Assembly (NCBI GenBank): GCA_016748015.1
Contig: JAAOMT010000134.1
Span: 311,341 to 375,340, forward strand
DNA length: 64,000 nt
Direction: 5' to 3'
Source of the DNA: Geosiphon pyriformis
Taxonomy: Eukaryota; Glomeromycota; Glomeromycetes; Archaeosporales; Geosiphonaceae
The notes below the pieces were generated by a model. It saw only the letters and a list, made by a program, of their open reading frames with translations. It did no database searches and was not told where the DNA came from. The translations under genes and the position numbers were made by a program. Shown here piece after piece: positions 55,441 through 64,000 of this stretch. Positions within the stretch are counted from its first letter, which is position 1. Each line of letters starts with the position of its first letter.

Positions 55441-56438
55441 TATTACTCATAGAAAAAAATACAAAAGAAATAAAAAGAAAAACAGATAAAAAAAATAGAC
55501 CAATAAAAAAATAGTATTGAGCATATGAGCATATTGCTGGTAAATTATGGCATATTGCTCAGAAAAATAAGCAATGTCAGTAGATTAAAGCATATTGTTT
55601 AGCAATGTAAATAATGTTAATAGATTAGAACACATGTGAGCATTGCTTGAGAAATTATAGCATATTGCTTATGAATGTATAAAATCTCATAGAACATCAA
55701 TTATATATATATAATAAGAATATTAGAAGCAAAAAAAACAAAATTAATAGCTAGAACTTACAATTAAAATTTCTGCTTAAAAAACACAATTAGAAACAGT
55801 TCAAAATCTATACACATGTTAATAAATTATCAATTACCACTTGAATTCATGTTATTATCACTTGATTAAAAAAATATTAAAACATTTTTACTTTATTAAC
55901 ACTCTATATTGATAGAATTTAATACTTAATCACTTTAAAACAATAGCTCTTAATTATGACTATTGACAAAATACTGATTTTTTATTTTTTTTTATTTTTT
56001 ATTTATTTATTTTTATTTATTTTTTTTTGTTTCATTGATTTATTAACTGATTAAAAAGATTAACATACAGAGCATTAATGTCAAAATATAGCACTGATAA
56101 AAGATTCAGGAATAAGGATAGATATTTATAATTGAGAATAGCTTATCAGAAGATACCAGCCACCAAGCTAAGAAAAAAATTGACAGAATATAGATATTTC
56201 AAGAAGCAACAAACAATAAAGCACACTAACTCAAGAGTTAAGAAAACACTAAAAACATTACTAAAGAATATTACTATTGAATCTCTGTTCATTATATAAA
56301 AGACTTAACCAGAATCTTCAGATTATATAAATCTTTAAATCAATCTACACTTTCAGATATTATTTATTATATTACTTATTAAACACCAAATTATAAGTTT
56401 GTTATTTGTATTAACACCCCAAATAATCACTTGTAACA
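55441..56438 (+). repeat. 3' LTR of Ret1 (998 bp)
   Basis: Starts TATTACTCATAG (TG now TA) and ends CTTGTAACA. It shares insert sequences such as GCATATTGCTGGTAAATTATG with 6642-7609 and not with the other family A LTRs, which identifies the pair. Confidence 0.87.
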
Positions 56439-57735
56439 GTAGTTTTTTGTTTTTTACAATAGCTGAGTTATAGGCTATTGTACTGTTCTTGGAATGTGTT
56501 CTACTTTTTTGTTTAGTTGTTTTACATCTAAATAGTCAATCTGCTATTAATGTATGTGTTTTTGAGATTTTTTACTGTATTAGACTTTCATAATCAATGC
56601 TAAATAAAAAGAAGACATATTGCTAATTTGATTAGAAATAAATATTTTTTTGTTATATAAGTAAAGATTAAAACCTATTTGAATATTTCAAACAATATTT
56701 GAGCTAATAGAATAGCAGATAAAACTGTTTACTTTTTTTTCTCTATTAATTGGAATTTAGAAATGTTTTATAATGACTGAAAATATAATTTTATTTGGCA
56801 ATACTTATTATTTTGTTTACAATTTGTATATATCTATTTGTTGTGCTTGATAAAAGGCTGGTCCTGGTTTTAATATAATTTCAAGTGTGCTAATTAGAGA
56901 AATAGATTGGTTAGCTACTGCAAGAGTTTGGCATTTTAACTTGCATATACTTTCTAAGTTTATTAGTAGAAAGTCTACAAATATGTATATGTACTTAATA
57001 AAAACTGTACACAAATAACTATTAATAGTAGTTTAAAAAAAATTATATAATAAGTTATATTTTGGTGTGCTGTATTTATTATATGATAAGATAGAATTAT
57101 TTGACCATGTTTTTGCTTGTGTTGAAGATAATAGTATTTAGAAAAATATTTTGGCAGAAGCTTCTAAGAAACAAGTATTATTAGTAAATATTTATTGCCT
57201 ATTCTTTTTTGTTGTTTTGTAAACACTTTCTTAATGTTCATCAAATGTGAATTTGTATATAACAGTTTGCAAGAAATTTATACTAAAAGATTAATATATT
57301 AAAGCTGTCACAGTTTTTGATAAAAATATAAAGATAGCTTCTGCTTTAGTTGAATACATAAAATATTTGGTAGAATTGTATCAGACTAAGATATAACTTA
57401 TAAGATTAAAGCATAGAATAAACATAAAAAAAACTGGATTAATTAAAAATAGTGGCATGATTTCAAGTTTGCTTTGTTAAATGGTATTTATGTTGTTAAA
57501 TAGAATAGTTCATTTGTTTAGTATAGTAAAGTTTTTTGTAGTTAGTTTTAATAAGCATAAACAGTGCTTTTTTTTTTCTGGTTTATATAAAAATGTAGTA
57601 TTGTTTTGTCTGATTCAAGTAGTTAGCTATATGTAATAGAAATGTAAACAGTATTTAATTTGAATTATTTAGTTTAGTTCTATATATTAGATAGCTATTA
57701 AACTTTACTTATTAAATATTTAATAAAAAAATATA
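56439..57735 (+). pseudogene. LINE-c ORF2 C-terminal remnant and 3' tail
   Basis: Plus-strand pieces match LINE-d ORF2 in order: LNSQSAINVCVFE (RNase H, about 56535-56575), NRIADKTV, KAGPGFNIISSVLIREIDWLA (as two parts, KAGPGFNIISS and VLIREIDWLA), LIKTVH, then the zinc-binding segment FDHVFACVEDNSIWKN (one codon now a stop) and FFFSGLYKN near the end. The tail after 57610 aligns with the LINE-d tail on the other strand. Heavily decayed. Confidence 0.75.
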
Positions 57736-57903
57736 TAAAAAACTTAAAAACATATTTAAAACCAAATAATTTTTTTTTATTAAGGTTTAATGAATAAAGC
57801 CTAACTGCTATCTAGTACAGAAAACCAAACTAAATGAATTAAACTAAATGCAGTTTACACACTTTTTACATGTGGCCAGCCACTCGGACCAGTCAAAGTA
57901 ACA

Positions 57904-58608
57904 CTATGCATCTATCTTAATATACAAATTACCATCCAAACCAGAAAAAAAATGGCACAACCTACATCTACCAAAATTAACAGTGAAAGACTCTATTACA
58001 CCAAGCATACAAACCACCCTATCCGATAACAAAGACACTATACAATAAGACAAGCCCAATATCACACCATCATCATTAGCCAAACTGGCTTTTTTCATAT
58101 CTACTTTATGCTTAAATCTAACAAGTTATATCCTAGTGTGATATAATTCCACCACATACTTAACAAAACCCACCAAAGCTAGAGCAGCCTTTTTTCTACT
58201 CTCAAAAACCAGAGTAGTCTCAATAAGCCAACTTTTTAACACAAAGCCCTTATAAATTGCAGCATACAAACTCACATCCAAAGAACACGACGAAAGTGAA
58301 TACAAGACAATTGAGCCAGGTGAGCAAAAAAAACCAGTCAAAAATATCTATTTATTAGCAGTCTCCACCAAGATCTCCTTCCAGAAAACAGTGTCCCCAG
58401 AACAAGTAAAAACATGATCAGACAATTTCATCTCACTACACAGCAAACACAAAACTCCAAGATAATTCTTATCATACAACCTTTTTCTAACTGCCACTGA
58501 CAGCTGTCTATGCACCGCTTTTATCAAATATGTGTGCAGATTAGCCAACCTCCTACTAGTAAACCCAGAAAGCATGTGTAAATTGGGATGCCAAACATCA
58601 GTAGTCAC
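57904..58608 (-). pseudogene. LINE-d ORF2 C terminus with zinc-binding region
   Basis: Pieces 58608-58348, 58341-58126 and 58098-57904 hold VWHPNLHMLSGFTSRRL, LCLLCSEMKLSDHVFTCSGD (a C-X2-C...H...C arrangement) and HFFSGLDGNLYIKIDA, which ends the protein at a TAG codon, 57904-57906. The last segment is the conserved end of this LINE family. Confidence 0.78.
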
Positions 58609-58611
58609 AAT

Positions 58612-59805
58612 CTAGTCTACTTCCTTAAGCATAATACTTGGGATTACATCATAACCAGGACCAGCCTCCCAATAAGCATGGCAAATTGATTGGTATATAT
58701 TGCAGACAAAATAATGGGTATTATTGGATACAGCAGTGCCTTCAGCAACCAGAAACCACTTCCAAATCCCAACCAGTAAAGTAAGAGAAGAGACAGTGGT
58801 CTTATTGGCTAATTCATCAGCCTTAATATTGCCCAGAATCTCTGAATGTCCTTTAATTTTCATCTATTTAACTAAAATGTCCTTTTTTTTGATGAGATTA
58901 ACAACATGCAATCACTCAATCCAACATTGACTGTGGAAATCAGGCATAGTTAAAGAAGTCTCAAACACATAGGCATCAATTGCAGATTGACTGTTCAAAT
59001 ACAGAGTTATATTATATGAAGCTGGAACACACTTCAAAGCCAACAGTAAATCAAACACCCTAACCTTAATGCTCACATTAGCCACTGAAAAATAAGCTGC
59101 AGCCCCACAAGTCACTTTAGCAGAACCAGCACTCTTCAAAGGCCTATCTGTATAGACTTTAATATAATCTGACCAAACATCCAACAAACTGCTATGCACA
59201 TCTAAAAATTCACTGAAATCCAAAACATTTAATACAGGCAGATTAAAACTGATAGCAGACCCAGCTTCCAAAGCAATGACATTATTCATGAACTTAAACA
59301 CTAATGTAAACCAATAAAGAACAGGGCCTCTTGGATCCAGCCTCTTCCACTGCCGAAATGTTTTCCAATCCATCACCACACCCTTTTTGTCTAGAAGTCT
59401 GTTACCAAATGCAATCCCAAAATGCTTTAAAGAAAGGACAGAGTCATAATACATAGATTTTTCTAAGATATTGAATATTAGAAATTTACAAGACCCACGA
59501 AAAGCACTGGACAGATTGTTCACCAAAGACAACTCATTCTCCAAAAAAATTCTTACAATTCTAGCCAAAAAATTGTTTATAGGACTGACACACAACTTGA
59601 CAGGGAATTGCAAAAAGTTCAGAAGAAACCACTCCAGAACTTGTAGGTCTAAGAATCTATGCTCAAAAAGACACCCAAGAATACTACATTTATTGGAAAA
59701 GGAGACCAGAGAAGCTAGCTTCCCTTCAGACTGGATCTGCTCAAAAGGTTTCAAACCATATAAAGACAGATGATATAGGACCTCATTGGAAAAGTCATGT
59801 AACAA
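58612..59805 (-). pseudogene. LINE-d post-RT region and RNase H
   Basis: The 297-codon piece 59805-58912 carries WKTFRQWKRLDPRGPVLYWF and then RNase H motifs VYTDRPLKSAG (first Asp) and LYLNSQSAIDA, where DSQ is NSQ. The next piece (58863-58612) has KIKGHSEILGNIKADELANK. The same NSQ occurs in LINE-c, so it may be an old family feature. Confidence 0.8.
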
Positions 59806-59844
59806 AGCAGCCTTGGCTTTGAGACTCTTTCAAATCATAACATC

Positions 59845-60831
59845 TCATTTATGACAAACATCTAATGAAACAAAACTAAACTGTATCCAATAGCCAACAA
59901 TAGGTTGCAAAACAACTGAAACCAAATAAAAAAATTGTTTATTCATAATAGCCTTTTTCAACATCATATTAGAAAAAAACTTGACATTCTTATGAGCCTG
60001 AGCCAAACTGGGCTTAAAAATACTCTCTGTAAACAAAAATATGCCCAAGTATCTATGAAATTCATTTTTCTTAGCAATTGAGATTAACAAACCATTAATC
60101 AGAAGTAAGACATCCTTGACACCTTGATTAATGAGAATAGCCACCGTTTTGTCATTATTAATTAAAATATCATTGATAATAAAGAACTCACTAGCAATAT
60201 TCAAAATATACTGTGTCAAAGCTTGACTACTCTTGACCCAAATTGTGCCATCAACAAATGCACTTGCAGCCAAAAAAGAAGTCTTCTTTCTAACAGTCTC
60301 AACTCTGTCTGTCCTAGCTACAAACTGGATATCAATATAATAGCTGCACAAATGTTCATGCCTTTTGACCTCACATAAAAGTGGATCATAGAAAATCCTC
60401 TAAAGAAATGGGAAAAAAACCTTGCTTTGATCCAAACCATTATGTATCTTATAACCATTTAAAAGACCAAAATCCATCATTACCCTATTAATTTGACTTT
60501 CATGAATGCCACCAAAGAAGCTGATAAACTAACTGCATATTTTAATATGGCACAAACTAGTCTACAAATTATACCAGCCCACTGAGTTATAAGCTTTGTG
60601 CATGTTTTGCAAAACCAGCCAAAGTTCTTTATTCTTTTTCAAAGCATCCCTCACTATTGACCCAACAGCAAAAATAGGAGATTGAGTTGAAATGCCCTTT
60701 AATACCAAAAAGTTATCACCACAAAGAACATTAAATTTGTTATAAGCTGATGAAATTTGATCAGATAAGATTTTGGACAAGATTTTCTGAGCTGTTTCAA
60801 TTAAAATAATAAGTCTAGTATTTATCAACAC
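59845..60831 (-). pseudogene. LINE-d reverse transcriptase
   Basis: The first piece (60831-60562) has NTRLIILIETAQKILSKILS and WLVLQNMHKAYNSVGW. The second (60351-59845) has ASAFVDGTIWVKSS, where LINE RTs have FxDD: the second catalytic Asp is Gly (GAC to GGC). NDILINNDKTVAI and YLGIFLFTE follow. Stops lie between 60560 and 60352. Confidence 0.82.
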
Positions 60832-61155
60832 ACTATTCTATTCATAAGGCTTGGGAATTATTGATACCTATGTTTTCCTCCAAGATATAGGAGTCACACT
60901 CAGTATTAAACATGAATTTAGCAGCTTCAAGAGAAAAGCCAGAACCTCTACACCACAATGTTTTCAGAACTCATTAGGTATTCTTGACAACCCAGCAGCC
61001 TTTTTATTTGGCAGATTGCCAACAACTAAGGACAATTTCTCCATGTTAATCTCCTTCATTACACCAAAAAAAGCACAATCATCAACATAGTTTAAAGACA
61101 TATACTGATAAGACCAAAGATCAGGCATCTGTGAGAGCATTAACTGCTTTCTTAT

Positions 61156-61671
61156 CTACTCTTTCATAATCTTATTAACTTTAAGCTTGATTTCACCAGG
61201 CTCAATTACCAACTTATTATCTACCACTAAGTGATTCAAAACGACCTTGCAAAATAGATGCTCCAAAACACTTTTTATTATCCTTCCTTTGTCAGAACAG
61301 AAATTCTCCATATAATAATTAATAGTCTTTTTAATAGCAGCATCCTCAGATGCTCTTGACTCATAATATTTAGACTTCCAATATTCTTTCTTCACAATTA
61401 ACAAATGTTTCAACAACTTTGATAGACCAGCACCATTTAGAACCAACCCAGCAAGCTTAGATGTCTTTTCATTATCAACAGCTGACCAAACTTTGACAAA
61501 CCTGTCAGATTCCAAAAGATCTCCAGAACTAAAAGCTTTTATAATTCTTGAAACAAGCAGCTTTAGTTTGAAGAACTTTGAAGATTGTCTGTTTTTTGAG
61601 CAATCATATTCACTAAACCAATGTCTGGAAAAAATCACATCAGCAGCATGCACTAAAATTTTTCTCAACAC
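61156..61671 (-). pseudogene. LINE-d linker between endonuclease and RT
   Basis: Open 171-codon segment with helical, charged sequence such as LIVKKEYWKSKYYESRASED and KTINYYMENFCSDKGRII. It matches in position the region that precedes RT in LINE ORF2. No catalytic motif. Confidence 0.7.
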
Positions 61672-61806
61672 CTTTCACATTGCATCCAGGTTACTGTTGT
61701 TCTTCACTTCTTGAAACTTAGTTGAATATGTTAGCAATCCAGCCAAAAAAAGCTTCTTAAAGTGCACCCATTGTGTCTTATTGGCATTCTCCAACTTAAA
61801 TTTCTA

Positions 61807-62282
61807 TCAGTCCTTATTGGCTTGTTTGCGAGCACTGTTAAGATGAGTGTCTAGAAGTCTACTCAAACCAACTAAAACTGAAATTGATTTATGATCTGTA
61901 TTAAAAAATTTTAACATATCATTGACAATATACAATACCACTGCAGACGCCAGATTACTACTCACAAAAATGAAGTCAATAACTTTTAAAATGCCTCTAG
62001 AATTGTCCCAAGTAGAAGTCTTGACTAAAGAATGTTCTTGAAATAAGTTAACTAACTCTATGTCTAAACAAAACTTATAACTGGCACTTTTTTTAGACCC
62101 ATTCTCATTAAAGTCCCCACCCAAAACAACAAAGCTGCTAGAATTAACTGCCTTAGCTATGAGAGAGTTGATCTCTGAGACCAGCCCAAATCTAATCTCA
62201 GCAGATGTACCAGCATATAAACCCAAAAATATAACTAAAATTTTGCATTTAAAGAGAAACCGAACCAAAATAAGATGACCAG
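61807..62282 (-). pseudogene. LINE-d APE-type endonuclease, C-terminal part
   Basis: Reads VVLGGDFNENGSKKSASYKF (GGDFN motif), STWDNSRGILKVIDFIFVS and NTDHKSISVLVGL (the SDH-type motif with Asp-His). These match the catalytic end of AP-like LINE endonucleases that nick target DNA. The N-terminal half lies beyond the Ret6 insertion. Confidence 0.85.
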
Positions 62283-63183
62283 TGTTACTCATAGAAATAT
62301 AGGAAATATATTAGCATGATTATTAGCCAATCAGAAGTAGGCATAGTAAATGTGGAATTCCAGGATTCTTCTCAGGAATTGCAAGATTTCAAGAATTTCA
62401 GGATTCTCCAATGAGGAATTGCAGGATTCCAGAATTCCAGAATTCCTCTCATAGGAATCGCAAGATTTCAGGAATTCCAGGATTCCTGTCATGAAGAATC
62501 GAGGAATTGAGGAATCTCAATTATGTATATATAGCAGTAGTATTAGAAACAGAAAAAACAGAATTGATAAGACAGAATTTTTAGTCCAGAACAGAAATCA
62601 TCAAATAAATAAATATTTCATATCTCAAAACCACTCTCCACTATCAATACTTTATGTTGATAGTAATTGATACTTAACCACATTGGAACAATAGCTCTTT
62701 ATCACGGCTATTAATGAGATACTAACAAATTGCCTTGGCTTATTTTCTCTATTTTCTTTATTTTTATTTTTCTTTATTTTATTTTCTTTCTTTCTGTGAT
62801 TTTGTTGTTGTATACTAATTGATTAAAAAGATTAAGCACTGGGTTATCAATGTCAAAGATAGTCTGGTAAAAGACCCAGAAATAAGGGTAGGATTTTATA
62901 TATTATTAGATAACTTACTAGAAGGGCACGACTACCAGACTAAATCCAGCCACCATGCTGAGAAAGAAATTGGGAAAACTCTTGGAAAGATACATCTACT
63001 ATCAACACTATTGAATCTCTGTCTATTATACAAAGGACTCCATCAAAACCTTCAGATACAACACCTTTAGATACAAAATCTTCAAATATAACACTTATAG
63101 AATATCATCAATGGAAATAGCTTTCAAGTACCAAGTTACAGATTTGTTATTTAATTCAACAGCAGAAATAATCACCTATAACA
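62283..63183 (+). repeat. 5' LTR of Ret6 (901 bp)
   Basis: Starts TGTTACTCATAG, ends CTATAACA. The array is at 62352-62518, TATATATAG directly after, hairpin 1 at 62641-62663 (CTATCAATA/TGTTGATAG) and hairpin 2 at 62689-62713 (CAATAGC/GCTATTA; loop palindrome lost). Confidence 0.9.
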
Positions 63184-63184
63184 T

Positions 63185-63229
63185 TTGGTGCTCCTTGTGA
63201 GATATAATCCTACAGAGAACCAGCACCAA
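63185..63229 (+). promoter_or_regulatory. Primer binding site of Ret6 inside a complementary octamer pair
   Basis: TTGGTGCT at 63185-63192 and AGCACCAA at 63222-63229 are exact complements; U5 has the variant AGTACCAA at 63127-63134. Confidence 0.72.
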
Positions 63230-63245
63230 CAACACCAAACCAAAA

Positions 63246-64000
63246 GTGGCAGAATCAGAAATAATAGAGACAAACCATCTAGGATTTGTAAAATTCTTAT
63301 TTCAACAGTACAGCCAGCAGCTAGACCTAACCAACAACCATTACCCAGCAAAATCAGCTTTTAACTTTTACGTCAACGAAAGAATCACAGATTTTCTAGG
63401 AAGACCAGTTGACATTGAATCAGCAAGAGAAAATTTCTATTCGGAACTAATTCAACACACCAACTTACTCAGAAATCACAGCTTTGCACTTATCATCAAA
63501 GAAATCAACCAAGAAATTGAAAAATATACACAAAAAACATTCCCTATTACTTACCAGGACAAAGGCAAAGGAAAACTACAGACACCAGCAATAATACCCA
63601 AAGGAATACAAATTCCTAACTGAAAGAAACAAAGAATTGAATTTCCAATATACCTATCATATTATTACATGCCTGGAAGTACCATCAACATTGTATCAGC
63701 AGACGCGTTTACCAATACAAAGATGCCATTAGTAAAAATCGTGTTTCAGAGTAAACAAAAGAAAAACAAACTATTAGTAGCATACAGCGATTATTTTGAA
63801 GGATTCAAATTGAGATCACCAATACTATCAGGATTTTGATTACCACCTCATCAGCCAGATTTTGGAACTGTTAGTCCCTGGAAAATTACTGAATCAGAAG
63901 AAGAAGAAGACAAGGATCAGGAATTCAATTACCAAAACCCAATCCTAGAAGACCAGAACATTCAAACTCAGCAACATTTAGAAAATTCAGAAATCGAAAC
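63246..64000 (+). CDS. Ret6 gag, N-terminal half (partial)
   Basis: It begins at GTG 63246 in GTGGCAGAA: VAESEIIETNHLGFVKFLF, SAFNFYVNERITDFLGRPVD, ENFYSELIQHTN. A TGA at 63621-63623, where Ret4 has Trp, interrupts it; the frame then reads KKQRIEFPIYLSYYYMPGST and FQSKQKKNKLLVAYSDYF, another TGA near 63838, and an acidic segment SEEEEDKDQEFNYQN. It forms the particle core. No AUG is present upstream in frame. Apart from these two stops it is the best preserved gag in the window. Confidence 0.82.

Larger units (their letters stand above)
6642..56438 (+). mobile_element. Ret1: outer Ty3/gypsy element, family A, interrupted by all other nest members
   Basis: The 5' LTR is 6642-7609 and the 3' LTR 55441-56438, alike and distinct from the other family A pairs. 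Internal segments in order on the plus strand: gag 7674-8575, gag 27134-27648, gag to RT 28732-32010, RT to the pol end 52167-55426. Between them lie Ret2, a solo family C LTR, and Ret4, which itself holds Ret5. This is the most decayed copy: nearly every Trp and many Gln codons are stops, the protease Asp is Asn, and the RT YLDD is YLNN. The flanks (left ...TATAT, right GTAGT) do not form a clear duplication. Confidence 0.85.
57776..62282 (-). mobile_element. LINE-d: non-LTR retrotransposon ORF2 and 3' tail, 5' part cut by Ret6
   Basis: Minus-strand ORF2 runs from the end of the endonuclease domain (62282) through RT and RNase H to a C-terminal zinc-binding region, then a 3' tail (57903-57776) ending TTCATTAAACC and A-rich DNA. 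Ret6 is inserted in the endonuclease. It is the least decayed LINE here but has many frame breaks. Confidence 0.88.
62283..64000 (+). mobile_element. Ret6: Ty3/gypsy element, family A variant, continuing past the window
   Basis: The 5' LTR 62283-63183 is followed by a primer site and gag that stays largely open to the window end. The U3 array is of the GGAATTCC type, as in Ret5. The left flank CCAG (62279-62282) would be one copy of the target duplication; the other is outside. It interrupts the LINE-d endonuclease. Confidence 0.88.

Noticed and set aside
59000-59020. RNase H DSQ to NSQ as a private inactivating mutation of LINE-d
   Set aside because: LINE-c has the same NSQ, so the change predates both copies or reflects their shared family.
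62715-62830. TACTAAC plus pyrimidine tract as an intron end in the LTR leader
   Set aside because: TACTAAC follows hairpin 2 in several LTRs, but no convincing 5' splice site lies upstream and the next AG is far away. It could still explain the missing gag AUG, so RNA data would settle it.

Overview
This 64 kb window is AT-rich, poor in CpG and contains no recognisable host gene: almost every base belongs to layered, decayed retrotransposons. The proteins are Ty3/gypsy gag-pol polyproteins carrying a dUTPase domain between protease and reverse transcriptase, and LINE ORF1/ORF2 proteins with RRM-like, CCHC-knuckle, coiled-coil, APE-endonuclease, RT and RNase H segments. From memory of these families the closest match is the repeat-rich genomes of arbuscular mycorrhizal fungi (Glomeromycotina such as Rhizophagus or Gigaspora). 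That assignment is inference; there is no host gene or rRNA here to confirm it.

Layout. Labels used: LINE-a to LINE-d; Ret1 to Ret6 for LTR elements; LTR families A, B, C, D. Bases 1-360 are an open dUTPase fragment on the minus strand, cut off at 361-379 by an exact 19-base Tn5/Nextera mosaic end, so the left edge is probably a library chimera. LINE-a (748-1553, +) and LINE-b (1976-4250, -) lie tail to tail and hold only ORF1 plus a LINE 3' tail. A solo family A LTR (4375-5199) has a 5-bp target duplication. LINE-c (5494-6641, +) is interrupted by a roughly 50-kb nest and resumes at 56439-57735, where it meets LINE-d (57776-62282, -) tail to tail. Ret6 (62283 to the end, +) begins inside LINE-d.

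The nest. Ret1 (family A, +, 6642-56438) is the outer and most decayed element. Ret2 (family B, -, 8576-27133) sits in its gag, a solo family C LTR (27649-28731) further along gag, and Ret4 (family A, +, 32011-52166) in its RT. Ret2 contains Ret3 (family A, -, 12436-22300) in its RT and a solo family D LTR (24196-25170) in its gag. Ret4 contains Ret5 (family A, -, 33182-43302) in its gag. For Ret3, Ret4, Ret5 and both inner solo LTRs, removing the insert plus one copy of a 4-bp duplication rejoins the host reading frame, so these junctions look biological.

Shared machinery. Family A encodes gag (no AUG, conserved GTG), CCHC knuckle, aspartic protease, a cysteine-rich module, dUTPase, RT, RNase H, integrase and a C-terminal extension ending at the polypurine tract. 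The LTRs share an architecture: a family-specific array of short palindromes, a TATA box, one or two hairpins, a pyrimidine tract, then the LTR end and a primer binding site whose octamer is complementary to an octamer on each side. Decay is almost entirely by C-to-T/G-to-A transitions, which have removed catalytic Asp, Glu, Gly and Trp codons. All six LTR elements appear defective or incomplete here.
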